Below, in pieces: positions 19,106 through 27,032 of a stretch of DNA of 64,000 nucleotides; the stretch's first letter is position 1; the number at the start of each line of letters is the position of its first letter. The notes under the pieces are model-generated. The model was given only the letters and a program-made list of their open reading frames with translations, ran no database searches and had not been told where the DNA came from. The position numbers and the translations under genes were made by a program. The DNA is taken from NCBI GenBank assembly GCA_963752345.1, contig CAVVYA010000002.1, positions 62,001 to 126,000 of the forward strand, read 5' to 3'. The stretch is from CAVVYA01 sp963752345 (lineage in GTDB: Bacteria; Pseudomonadota; Alphaproteobacteria; SMXQ01).

Positions 19106-20152
19106 TTGCTCGCTCTTCATCCGCACAGCGCTTTCGCCGCCGATTTGCAGCCGCCGTTCGACATGGCCGCGCGGCGCGAGTTGCGCGGCGGTCCGCTCGG
19201 CGTCTTCAGTTGCGGCGCGCCGCCCAAGCCGGTGCGCGACCTGCGGTTCGACGGTTATTACGCGGACCGCGGTTCCGGCTCCAGCGTGGTCGATCAGCAG
19301 GCGGAGAAGGCCTATCGCGAGGCGACCCAGGCCATCGCCCAATACGAGGCCGCGCTGACGAAAATGTCCGACCGCTACGTGGCGAGCAAGCCGGCGGACG
19401 CGCAGCCCGCCGCCTGCGTGCTCGACTGGCTCGCCGAATGGGCGGCCGCCGGCGCGATGCTGGGCGAGGCGAGCCAGCAGGGCGGCTTCGTGCGCAAATG
19501 GGGCTTGGCGCCGGTCTCGGCTTCCTATCTCAAGATCCGCGACGAACCCGGCCTCGATGGGGCGAAGAAGCGGGCCGTCGAGCAATGGATCGGGCGCTGG
19601 GCGCGCGTCGTGCGCGACGACTACAACCCGACGAAATTGGAAAGCCGGCGCAACAATCACGTCTATTGGGCGGCCTGGTCGGTCGGGCTCGCCGCCGTCG
19701 TGCTCGATGACAGATCGCTGTTCGACTGGTCGATGGAAAAGGCGCGTATCGGGTTGAAACAGGTCACGCCCGAAGGCACGCTGCCGCTCGAAATGGCGCG
19801 CAAGGCGCGTGCCTACCATTACCATGCGTTTTCCGCCGCTCCCTTGGTGCTGACCGCCGAACTCGCGGCGCGCAACGGCGTCGATCTCTATGCCGACAAT
19901 GGCGGCGCGCTGCGGCGGCTGGTGACGCGGACGATCGCCGGTTTCACCGACGATTCGTATTTCGCCCAGGCGGCCAACGTGAAGCAGGACCGCAGCGGGT
20001 CGAGCAAGGGTCCGCACGTCGCGTGGCTCGAAGCGTATTATGCGCGCACCGGCGATGGCGCGGCCGCGCCGATCATCCGCCAGTTCCGTCCCATGAGCGA
20101 GCGTCGGCTCGGCGGCGACATGACGCTGCTCTACGGCGCCGACCTCCCGTAA
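19106..20152 (+). CDS. Alginate lyase (PL5)-like secreted protein
   Basis: Polysaccharide lyase of the AlgL type, 348 residues from the TTG at 19106. The catalytic signature 'RRNNHVYWAAWSVGLAAVV' matches the NNHxYW motif of mannuronate lyases, and 'LFDWSMEKARIGLKQVTPEG' follows as in AlgL. Hydrophobic in-frame codons upstream ('RRSIAALLLALHPHSAFAAD') make a good Sec signal but have no ATG. The only near start is a GTG at 19072 in another frame, one base off. The true start is therefore uncertain, and either a lost base or the adjacent C-rich repeat has damaged the leader. The rest of the alginate biosynthesis cluster is absent, so a role in polymer turnover or scavenging is inferred only. Confidence 0.8.
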   Translation: MLALHPHSAFAADLQPPFDMAARRELRGGPLGVFSCGAPPKPVRDLRFDGYYADRGSGSSVVDQQAEKAYREATQAIAQYEAALTKMSDRYVASKPADAQPAACVLDWLAEWAAAGAMLGEASQQGGFVRKWGLAPVSASYLKIRDEPGLDGAKKRAVEQWIGRWARVVRDDYNPTKLESRRNNHVYWAAWSVGLAAVVLDDRSLFDWSMEKARIGLKQVTPEGTLPLEMARKARAYHYHAFSAAPLVLTAELAARNGVDLYADNGGALRRLVTRTIAGFTDDSYFAQAANVKQDRSGSSKGPHVAWLEAYYARTGDGAAAPIIRQFRPMSERRLGGDMTLLYGADLP

Positions 20153-20240
20153 GACCATGATTGCGCGCGTCCGCCGATCCGGCCGGAACCGTTGATACCG
20201 CACATCGTTGATAGGCAGAGGCTGAACGCAGGAGGATTCC

Positions 20241-20393
20241 ATGCGCCTGTTTTTGCTCGCCCTTGCCACCGCCGCGTCGCTCGCGCTCACCGCGTGCGGC
20301 AGCGATGACAAGACCGTGGTGGTGCCGCCCGGCGGAACCGCGGTGATCGAAGACGGCAACGCCAAGGTTTGCCCCGCCGGCCAGACCTGCTGA
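20241..20393 (+). CDS. Small lipoprotein, 50 aa
   Basis: A very short gene with an excellent ribosome site (AGGAGG, 5-6 nt before the ATG). The protein has a classical lipoprotein signal with lipobox 'LTACGSD'. The mature part is only about 32 residues: 'DKTVVVPPGGTAVIEDG', then two cysteines near the C-terminus ('VCPAGQTC') at a spacing that allows a disulfide. It lies 26 nt before the ferritin-like gene, so both may share a transcript. Function unknown. Confidence 0.75.
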   Translation: MRLFLLALATAASLALTACGSDDKTVVVPPGGTAVIEDGNAKVCPAGQTC

Positions 20394-20419
20394 CGCAACC
20401 CATTTATTCAGGAGACGAT

Positions 20420-20881
20420 ATGCCCCTGCCGCCCCGCACGCGCGCCTACGATGTTCCCGCCGTCCTCGATGTGCTGAACGAGATCCTCAAGATGGAACTC
20501 GCGACCGTGGTCTATTACACCCACTATTCCTTCATGGTGTATGGCCATGCGCGCATTCCGGTGATCGATTGGATGCGTGGGCAGGCGACCGAATCGCTGA
20601 CCCACGCGCAAGGCGCCGGCGACATGATCCTGCGGCTCGAGGGGCGGCCCGACATGGGCATCGCGCCGCTGCCGTCGACCCATCACAACACGATCGACGA
20701 GATCCTGCAGGAAGCGGTGGTGCGCGAGAACGAGGGCGTCGAGCTCTATCGCAAGCTGCACGCGCTGATCAAGGACAAGTCGATCGTGCTGGAGGAATAC
20801 GCCAGCCGCATGGTCGCCGCCGAATCGATGCATGTCAGCGAGATGCGCATGATGCTGCGCCGCTCGGCGCCGCAGAACTGA
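20420..20881 (+). CDS. Ferritin-like / bacterioferritin-related four-helix protein
   Basis: A 153-residue all-helical protein with the metal-binding pattern of the ferritin-like superfamily. It shows Glu in 'LKMELATVVYYTHYSFM', the ExxH pair in 'TESLTHAQ', Glu in 'VVRENEGVELYRKL', and a second Glu/His set in 'RMVAAESMHVSEMRMML'. These could form a di-iron site for iron storage or oxidation. The start at 20420 has GGAG upstream; an earlier in-frame ATG would overlap the 50-aa lipoprotein gene. Bacterioferritin proper carries a haem Met that I cannot assign here, so the broader family name is safer. Confidence 0.8.
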   Translation: MPLPPRTRAYDVPAVLDVLNEILKMELATVVYYTHYSFMVYGHARIPVIDWMRGQATESLTHAQGAGDMILRLEGRPDMGIAPLPSTHHNTIDEILQEAVVRENEGVELYRKLHALIKDKSIVLEEYASRMVAAESMHVSEMRMMLRRSAPQN

Positions 20882-20969
20882 CGGCCTTCCGTCATCGCCC
20901 GGCTCGTGCGTCAGCACGCATGCGCATGACGCCGGGCCGTCTTTCACAGAGCAACGCACCGATCACCAT

Positions 20970-21055
20970 CGTCATGCCCCGGCTTGTCCGGGGCATCCAC
21001 GACTTTGTCGGAGGCGAAAAGAACGTGGATGGCCCGACCAGGTCGGGCCATGACG
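20970..21055. repeat. REPIN-like paired palindromic element, copy B
   Basis: Arms at 20970-21001 and 21024-21055, spacer 22 nt. The outer blocks CGTCATG and CATCCACG match copy A. The left arm's stem is GCCCCGG/CCGGGGC and the right arm's is GGCCCGAC/GTCGGGCC, so both arms keep pairing with different bases. It sits between the convergent ferritin-like and M20 genes, where it may also serve as a bidirectional terminator. Confidence 0.85.
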
Positions 21056-21094
21056 ATTAGAAACACACCGCCCGAGGGTATTCGGGTGCGTCGC

Positions 21095-22555
21095 TCACAC
21101 GAACTCCGGCGTTTCCTGGATGTAATGCTTGGCGAGTTCGGCGCGCCATTTTTCCATGGTGGCGCGGTTGAGCTCGACCGGCGGCTTCTGGTGCGGCGGC
21201 AGCAGCGGCTTGTATTGCGTATCGGCGATCTCTTCCTGGAACACGCGCTTGGCTTCGGCGACCACCGCCGGGTTCTTCAGGCATTCGACGACCGAGCCCG
21301 CGAGCACCTTGGCGCCGGCCACGGCGCCCTTGTGGGCGATCGAGGTGGCGAGCGCCACGCCGGCCGCCCAGTGATGGGCGTTCACGTTCGGGATGTTGGC
21401 CGGATAGTAGAACTTCACCATCGGCACCTTCCATGAGACATCGCCGGAGTCGTTGGCGGACGGCTTCTGGTCGCCGCCCTTGACCGGCGGAATCGCCGTG
21501 CGCAGGCCCTCGACCTTCACCTTGGCCTTGGCCTGCAGCGTGCGCGCGAGATCGTTCTCTTGCGGGCTCCATTCGGGCGAGCCGACCAGCTCGATGTTGC
21601 GCTGGACCAGCTCGGCCAGCGTGCGGTTGCCGCGCACCGGCCAGACCGCGCTCATCACGTCGACCTCGACACTGGTGTTGGTCATCATCGCCGCGCCCTC
21701 GGCGATCTTCTTCGCCTGGTCGAACAGCTTGCCGGCGAGCTCGGCGCTCGAGGCGCGGAAATACCACCACACGGACGCGCGGCGCGGGATGACGTTCGGC
21801 TGGTCGCCGCCATGGGTGATGACGCGCTGCGCCAGCATGGTCGGCATGAAATGCTCGCGGTACTGCGCCATGCCCATGTCCATCAGCACCACGCCGTCGA
21901 GCGCGTCGCGGCCTTTCCACGGCGCGACGCCGGCATGCGCCAACTCGCCATGAAAGGTGAAGGTGGCGGAGATCAGCGCCGACTGGGTCAGGCCGTAGCC
22001 GACCTTGAACTCGGCGGCGATGTGATCGTGGAAGGCGATGTCGACGTCGTCGAAATAGCCGTCGCGCACGAAATAGGGCCGGCTGATCACCTGCTCCTCG
22101 GCCGGCGCGCCGAATACCTTCAGCGTGCCCTGGAAGCCGAACTTGTCCATCGCGGCTTTGGCGGCGAGCGCGCCGCCGACCAGCACGGCGGCATTGACGT
22201 TATGGCCCTCGCAATGGCCCGGCGCGCCGTCGACGATGTGTTTTTGTTCCGCGACCCCGGCGGCCTGGGAATTGTCCGGGTTGGCGTCGAATTCGGTGTG
22301 CAGCGCGATCACCGGCGAGCCCGACCCGTAGGTCGCGCAGAAGCCGGTCGGAAAGCCGGCGATGCCGCGCTCGACGGAGAAGCCGGCCTTCTCCAGGATG
22401 CCCGTCAGCAGCTTGGCGGTCTCGAACTCCTGCATGCCGAGCTCGGCGAAATGGAAGATGCTGTCGCCGACCAGGCCGATGGCCTTGCCGTTGCGCGCCA
22501 CATGATCGAAAACGAACTGCTTCTCGGGAGCGAGATTGCCGGTGGTGTTGTTCAT
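21095..22555 (-). CDS. M20-family amidohydrolase (AbgB-like)
   Basis: Zinc-dependent amidohydrolase of the M20 family, 486 residues, closest in layout to p-aminobenzoyl-glutamate hydrolase subunit B. Metal ligands are suggested by 'VIALHTEFDANPDNS', 'GHCEGHNVNAAVLVGG', 'FGAPAEEQVISRP' and a final His in 'NAHHWAAGVALATS'. The lid domain contains 'THGGDQPNVIPRRASVWWYF'. The start at 22555 is within a TGATG junction formed by a 20-nt tandem duplication at the end of purT. Longer readings would overlap purT. It probably cleaves an N-acyl amino acid or dipeptide; the substrate is not readable. Confidence 0.9.
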   Translation of the reverse strand: MNNTTGNLAPEKQFVFDHVARNGKAIGLVGDSIFHFAELGMQEFETAKLLTGILEKAGFSVERGIAGFPTGFCATYGSGSPVIALHTEFDANPDNSQAAGVAEQKHIVDGAPGHCEGHNVNAAVLVGGALAAKAAMDKFGFQGTLKVFGAPAEEQVISRPYFVRDGYFDDVDIAFHDHIAAEFKVGYGLTQSALISATFTFHGELAHAGVAPWKGRDALDGVVLMDMGMAQYREHFMPTMLAQRVITHGGDQPNVIPRRASVWWYFRASSAELAGKLFDQAKKIAEGAAMMTNTSVEVDVMSAVWPVRGNRTLAELVQRNIELVGSPEWSPQENDLARTLQAKAKVKVEGLRTAIPPVKGGDQKPSANDSGDVSWKVPMVKFYYPANIPNVNAHHWAAGVALATSIAHKGAVAGAKVLAGSVVECLKNPAVVAEAKRVFQEEIADTQYKPLLPPHQKPPVELNRATMEKWRAELAKHYIQETPEFV

Positions 22556-22585
22556 CAGGCTTTGACCTTGTTCATCAGACTTTGA
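22548..22585. repeat. 20-nt tandem duplication at the purT / M20 junction
   Basis: The 18-nt block TTGTTCATCAGGCTTTGA at 22548-22565 recurs at 22568-22585 with one change (period 20). On the minus strand each copy supplies a TGATG stop-start. The purT stop therefore overlaps an ATG that opens a six-codon reading, MNKVKA, whose stop overlaps the M20 start. Confidence 0.85.
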
Positions 22586-23816
22586 TTTTGGTTTTTTCGG
22601 CGATGCGGTTGGCCTGAGTGGCGGCGCCGACCGGGCGCACCAGGCTTGCCGCGCGCTTGGCGTTGGCGCGCGCGGTTCCCGTGTCGGCGGCGCGCGCGAG
22701 GGCCACGCCCATGCGGCGCTTGCGGAAGCTCTCCGGCTTGCCGAACAGCCGCACGTCGGAATTCGGCACGGCGAGCGCCTCGGCGAGACCCTCGAACACG
22801 ATGGCCTTCTCGTCGAGTCCGCCATAGATCACGGCACTGGCCGCCGGCGTGGCGAGCTCGGTCGAGACGGGAAGGCCGAGGATGGCGCGCGCATGCAGCT
22901 CGAATTCATTCTGCGTCTGGCTCGCCATCGTCACCATGCCGGTGTCGTGGGGCCGCGGGCTGACCTCGCTGAACCACACCTCGTCGCCCTTGACGAACAG
23001 CTCGACGCCGAAGATGCCGCGGCCGCCGAGCGCCGTGGTGACCTTCTCGGCGATCTCCTTGGCCTTGGCGAGCGCTCCCTGGGTCATCGGCTGGGGCTGC
23101 CAGGATTCGACATAGTCGCCATCGACCTGGACATGGCCGATCGGTGCGCAGAACGATGTGACGATCTCGCCTTCGGCATTGCGCGAGCGCACGGTGAGCA
23201 GCGTGATCTCGAAATCGAAATCGATGAAGCCCTCGACGATGACGCGCGGCTGGGCGACGCGGCCGCCCTTCAGGGCATAGGTCCAGGCATCGTCGATGGC
23301 GCTTTCCGTTTTCACCGTGCTCTGGCCCTTGCCGGATGACGACATCACCGGCTTGATCAGACAGGGCAGGCCGATCTTGCGGATGGCCGCCTTCACTTCA
23401 TCCGCCGATCCGGCGAAGGCATAGGGCGAGGTCTTGAGGCCGAGCTCCTCGGCGGCGAGCCGGCGGATGCCCTCGCGGTTCATGGTGAGCTGGGCGGCGC
23501 GCGCGGTCGGGATAACCTCGGCCAGCCCTTCGCGCTCGATGGCGGCCAGCGCGTCGGTGGCGATGGCCTCGATCTCCGGCACCACGAGCTGCGGCCTTTC
23601 CCGCTCGATCAGCGCGCGCAGCGCCTTGCCGTCGGTCATGTCGATGACGTGGGCGCGATGCGCCACCTGATGGCCCGGCGCATCGGCATAGCGGTCGACG
23701 GCGATGACCTCGACGCCGTAGCGCTGCAAGGCGATGATGACTTCCTTGCCGAGCTCGCCCGATCCCAGCAGCATGACGCGGGTGGCGAGGGGGCTGAGCG
23801 GCGTGCCGATACGCAT
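22575..23816 (-). CDS. purT: Formate-dependent phosphoribosylglycinamide formyltransferase
   Basis: ATP-grasp enzyme that formylates GAR to FGAR using formate and ATP in purine synthesis, 413 residues. The N-terminal domain has 'RVMLLGSGELGKEVIIALQR' and 'QLVVPEIEAIATDAL'. The ATP-grasp core shows 'LPCLIKPVMSSSGKGQSTVK', 'GIFGVELFVKGDEVWFSEVS' and 'RPHDTGMVTMASQ', the strongest PurT signature. The C-terminal domain carries 'RLFGKPESFRKRRMGVALA'. The start at 23816 is preceded by AAGATCG. Its stop overlaps the small reading leading into the M20 gene, so the two are probably cotranscribed without an obvious metabolic link. Confidence 0.95.
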   Translation of the reverse strand: MRIGTPLSPLATRVMLLGSGELGKEVIIALQRYGVEVIAVDRYADAPGHQVAHRAHVIDMTDGKALRALIERERPQLVVPEIEAIATDALAAIEREGLAEVIPTARAAQLTMNREGIRRLAAEELGLKTSPYAFAGSADEVKAAIRKIGLPCLIKPVMSSSGKGQSTVKTESAIDDAWTYALKGGRVAQPRVIVEGFIDFDFEITLLTVRSRNAEGEIVTSFCAPIGHVQVDGDYVESWQPQPMTQGALAKAKEIAEKVTTALGGRGIFGVELFVKGDEVWFSEVSPRPHDTGMVTMASQTQNEFELHARAILGLPVSTELATPAASAVIYGGLDEKAIVFEGLAEALAVPNSDVRLFGKPESFRKRRMGVALARAADTGTARANAKRAASLVRPVGAATQANRIAEKTKIKV

Positions 23817-23931
23817 GGGAAACGATCTTTCTACCTGGTGGGACGGTCGCCGCCCTAGAATTGCCCGGCGCGCCGCCCGAACTCAACACGAAAGCGAGCG
23901 GCCGATGATATGCCACGTGCTAAGTCGCGTC

Positions 23932-23970
23932 TCACCCCCACCCCGACCCTCCCCCGTCGAGGGGGAGGGA
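23932..23970. repeat. C-rich/G-rich hairpin repeat, copy 3
   Basis: CACCCCCACCCCGACCCTCCCC, loop GTCGA, GGGGGAGGGA. It lies in the 494-nt gap upstream of purT and the alpha/beta hydrolase. It is nearly identical to copy 4, 119 nt away, and in the same orientation. Confidence 0.65.
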
Positions 23971-24050
23971 CTAATGACCGCCGGGCGAACCTTGCCTCCG
24001 TTTGACGCGAGAGAAATGCATCGCAGCTTGCGGCGAAGGCGGTGTGCGGT

Positions 24051-24080
24051 TCACCCCCACCCCGACCCTCCCCATCGAGG
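24051..24080. repeat. C-rich/G-rich hairpin repeat, copy 4
   Basis: CACCCCCACCCCGACCCTCCCC, loop ATCGA, running into the G-rich tandem repeat that begins at 24081. The G-rich half of this hairpin is also the first unit of that tandem array. Confidence 0.6.
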
Positions 24081-24181
24081 GGGAGGGAGTGACTGGGGGA
24101 GGGAGGGAGTGGCTGTGGAGGGGATCGAGTAACGGTGGAGGGGAGGGAGTGACTGCGGAGGGGGAAGGAAGTAGCGCGGAA
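24081..24181. repeat. Purine-rich 20-nt tandem repeat, five units
   Basis: Five consecutive 20-nt units: 24081-24100, 24101-24120, 24121-24140, 24141-24160 and 24161-24181. Their theme is GGGAGGGAGTGACTGNGGAG, with drift in units three and five. Unit boundaries are exact at 20 nt until the last. The first units have enough G-runs to form a quadruplex on the plus strand. No open frame of interest crosses it. Confidence 0.75.
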
Positions 24182-24194
24182 TCAAATTTACTGT

Positions 24195-24231
24195 TCCTCC
24201 CCCCTTGTGGGGGAGGTTAGGTGGGGGGTGC
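24195..24231. repeat. C-rich/G-rich hairpin repeat, copy 5 (inverted)
   Basis: CCTCCCCCCTTGTGGGGGAGG followed by TTAGGTGGGGGGTG, in the inverse orientation of copies 3 and 4. It ends 80 nt before the alpha/beta hydrolase start. Confidence 0.6.
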
Positions 24232-24310
24232 TGTTAGGCCTCCTGTGGGAGAGTTGCGGCAAGACGAATCGATGCCGGCGCTGGCCGGTGCGGAAAGACG
24301 CGAAGGGACA

Positions 24311-25380
24311 ATGACGGCAAGCGATATTCTCACCACCGATCGGCTGCTCGACCATATTTCCACCGCGCCCGCCATCGCCGGGCAGCCCGTCAAGCTCTTC
24401 GTGCGCGAAAAAGTCCGCGCCGATATCCGGGAGGCGGGCGATCGGATCGTGCTCATGGTGCATGGCGGCTTCTGGCCATCCGACCTGGCGTTCGATTTTC
24501 CCCACGAGGATTACAGTTGGATGGACGCCCTGGCGCGGCAGGGCTGGGATGTGTTTGCCATGGACATGACCGGCTACGGCCGGTCGAGCCGTCCGCTGAT
24601 GGACGACCCGCGCAATCTCGACCCGGCCCAGCAGCCGTTGCTGGTGCCACACGTGCTCGCCGCGCCGGCCGCGCCGCGCAATCCGGTCCAACTCGTGACC
24701 AGCGACAGCGAATCCGACGACATCGACCGCGTCGTGGATTTCATCCGGCGTTTACGCGGCGTCGATCGAATTTGCCTGCTCGGCTGGTCGGGCGGCGGCT
24801 GCCGCGTCGGCAGCTACACGGCGCGCCATCCGGAGAAGGTGGCGAAGCTCGTCATCTATGCCTCGTCCAATTATGCGCGCGACGGCGAGAGCAAGCCGCC
24901 CCGCCGGCTTCCCGCGCCTGGCTTTCCGATGATCCTGCAAACCAAGCGCGGCATGGACGAAGAGCGCTGGGGCCCGGCGATCACCTGCGAGCGCCAAGTG
25001 GCGCCGGGCATTCAGGATCTGCTTGGCGGCTTTGCATGGCGTCCGATCCGGTCAGCGCCGTCTGGGGCGGCTTGCGCGGACCGACGCGCAGCTATTGGGG
25101 CTGGAACGGGGCGACCGCCGGCGCCCTGAAGCCAGCCGGCGCTGGTTCTGATCGGCGCCAACGACGGCTGCTGCCGGCGAACCGCGACCTGTTCGACGAC
25201 CTCGGGTCCGATCGCAAGGCGCTGGTCGAAATCGCCTGCGCCTCGCATTTTGCTCAATGGGAAATGCAGCGCAGCCTGCTGCACCGGCTGTCGTTCGATT
25301 GGTTGGAGCAAGGCACCGTCAATGGAGAGACCAGCGGCCGGTTTAATGCCGACCCGTCGGGATTGCTCAGCCGCCGCTGA
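24311..25380 (+). CDS. Alpha/beta hydrolase, three frame breaks in its 3' third
   Basis: Serine hydrolase of the alpha/beta fold. The ATG at 24311 has GAAGGG upstream. The oxyanion region is 'IVLMVHGGFWPSDLAF', the nucleophile elbow is 'LLGWSGGGCRVGSYTARHPE', and the strand before it is 'WDVFAMDMTGYGRSS'. From about 25025 the family sequence hops between frames: 'MASDPVSAVWGGLRGPTRSY' in another frame, then 'ALVLIGAND' (with the acid Asp) in the first, then 'LLPANRDLFDDL' and 'CASHFAQWE' (with the catalytic His) again in the other. Corrections of -1 near 25027, +1 near 25138 and -1 near 25158 give 356 aa. Unlike the other broken genes this needs lost as well as extra bases, so decay is possible. 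Confidence 0.72.
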
Positions 25381-25564
25381 GCTGGGCTGCGGTGCTGCTC
25401 ATCAATTTCACACGGCCGAGAATGGCGTAACGTGTTGATAATTATTGAGATGTTCATTACGGCGAGGCGGCGTCAGGGTAACGGCGGCGAAATTTACGGT
25501 ATATAGTGAGCAACTACGAGGCTTGAACGTTAGATTCTGACGTCAGCACAGGGGATTCTCTGGA

Positions 25565-26989
25565 ATGTCGAGCAACGTCATACCGTTAAGCCCACTTGGG
25601 TACTTCGACGATCCTTCCCGGATTCTGGAAGCACCGCCGCGCCTGATCGAGATGCTACCCCTGGCGATCTACGCCTGTGGCGTGGACGGCCGTATCCGTT
25701 GGTTCAATACGCGCGCCACCGACCTGTGGGGCCGCACGCCCCGTCTTGAAGACGGCGAGATGTTTTGCGGCGCGGACAAAATAATCGACACCAATGGACG
25801 GCATGTCCGGCACGACCAACTTCCGATCGTGCAGGTGCTGAAAACCGGCAACCGAGTGGATGGCAGCAAAGCCGTCATCGAGCGGCCGGACGGATCGCGC
25901 GTCACCGTGATGGTCCACATCGACGCGATCCGGGATGCCGACGGCCAGATTATCGGCGCGATCAACTGCTTTCATGACGTGACCGAGCTGAAACGCGCCG
26001 AGCAAGCCTTGCAGGAGCGCGAACGGTGGTTTCACGATCTGCTCGAGGCGTTGCCGGCGGCCATTTACACGACCGATGCGGACGGGCGCATCACATTTTA
26101 CAATCAGGCCGCCATCGACCTGTCGGGCCGCCGTCCGGAGCTTGGCAGCGACGAGTGGTGCGTGACCTGGAAACTTTACCGGCCGGACGGCACGCCGCTG
26201 CCCCACGATCAATGTCCGATGGCGGTGGCCTTGAAGGAAGACCGCGTAATCCGTGGTCCGGAAGCGATCGCGGAACGGCCGGACGGCACGCGCCTGTCGT
26301 TCGCGCCCTACCCGACGCCGCTGCATGACGGCAGCGGGAAGCTGGTGGGCGCGGTTAACATGCTGGTGGACATCACGGCGCGGAAACAGGCCGAACAGCG
26401 TATGGAGCTGCTGGCGCGTGAGGTCGACCACCGCTCCAAGAACATGCTGGCGGTGATCCAGGCCATGGTGCGCTTCACCCAGGCCGATACCCCGAAGGAT
26501 TTCGCCGCCACCATACTCGGACGTATCTCCGCGTTGGCCAATGCGCACACGCTGCTGTCCGAGAGCCGCTGGGAAGGCGCCGACCTGAAGCGCTTGGCGG
26601 AAGAAGAGGTGGCTGCCTATCGCACCGATAGCGAGACGCGCGTGCGGATCGACGGCCCTACGGTCGCCCTCGTGCCGAACGTCGCCCAATCCCTCGCGAT
26701 CGTGCTGCACGAGCTGACGACCAATGCCGTCAAGCACGGCGCTCTCGCTCACCCTGATGGCCAGGTTTCCGTCACCTGGTCGCAGGTTGAGAATGGCGCT
26801 CTCCGCTTGTGCTGGACCGAGACGGGCCCCGCCCGCCTCCGACAGACCCCGCGCCGGGATGGATTCGGCATGAGCGTCATCAAACGGACAATCGAGGATC
26901 AACTCGACGGCGCTGTGGCATTGGACTGGGCCGATAGCGGCCTCGTCTGCAATATCCAGATTCCCGCGGCGACCATGGCCCGCGGGTAA
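25565..26989 (+). CDS. PAS-PAS-HWE sensor histidine kinase
   Basis: Cytosolic sensor kinase, 474 residues, with no membrane segments. PAS 1 spans residues about 25-140, ending 'GAINCFHDVTELKRAEQ'. PAS 2 spans about 150-270, ending 'GAVNMLVDITARKQAEQ'. The kinase core is of the HWE/HisKA_2 class: phospho-acceptor His in 'REVDHRSKNMLAVIQAMVR' (about residue 289), the W-E signature in 'LSESRWEGADLKRL', N-box 'LHELTTNAVKHGAL' and G-box 'RDGFGMSVIKRTIE'. Such kinases in alphaproteobacteria often respond to light, oxygen or stress. No flavin-binding Cys motif (GRNCRFLQ-like) is present, so this is not a LOV sensor. The single-domain receiver at 28230-28637 is a possible partner. Confidence 0.93.
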   Translation: MSSNVIPLSPLGYFDDPSRILEAPPRLIEMLPLAIYACGVDGRIRWFNTRATDLWGRTPRLEDGEMFCGADKIIDTNGRHVRHDQLPIVQVLKTGNRVDGSKAVIERPDGSRVTVMVHIDAIRDADGQIIGAINCFHDVTELKRAEQALQERERWFHDLLEALPAAIYTTDADGRITFYNQAAIDLSGRRPELGSDEWCVTWKLYRPDGTPLPHDQCPMAVALKEDRVIRGPEAIAERPDGTRLSFAPYPTPLHDGSGKLVGAVNMLVDITARKQAEQRMELLAREVDHRSKNMLAVIQAMVRFTQADTPKDFAATILGRISALANAHTLLSESRWEGADLKRLAEEEVAAYRTDSETRVRIDGPTVALVPNVAQSLAIVLHELTTNAVKHGALAHPDGQVSVTWSQVENGALRLCWTETGPARLRQTPRRDGFGMSVIKRTIEDQLDGAVALDWADSGLVCNIQIPAATMARG

Positions 26990-27032
26990 GCGCGTCCCGC
27001 GCCTTACACGCCGTATTCTGTCGGAGTCGAGA

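Noticed and set aside
24081..24181. CRISPR array
   Set aside because: The repeats are contiguous 20-mers with no unique spacers, no leader and no cas genes nearby.
18733..24310. Insertion sequence or prophage in the repeat-rich region
   Set aside because: No transposase, integrase, terminal inverted repeats of an IS or phage structural genes; only small dispersed repeats.
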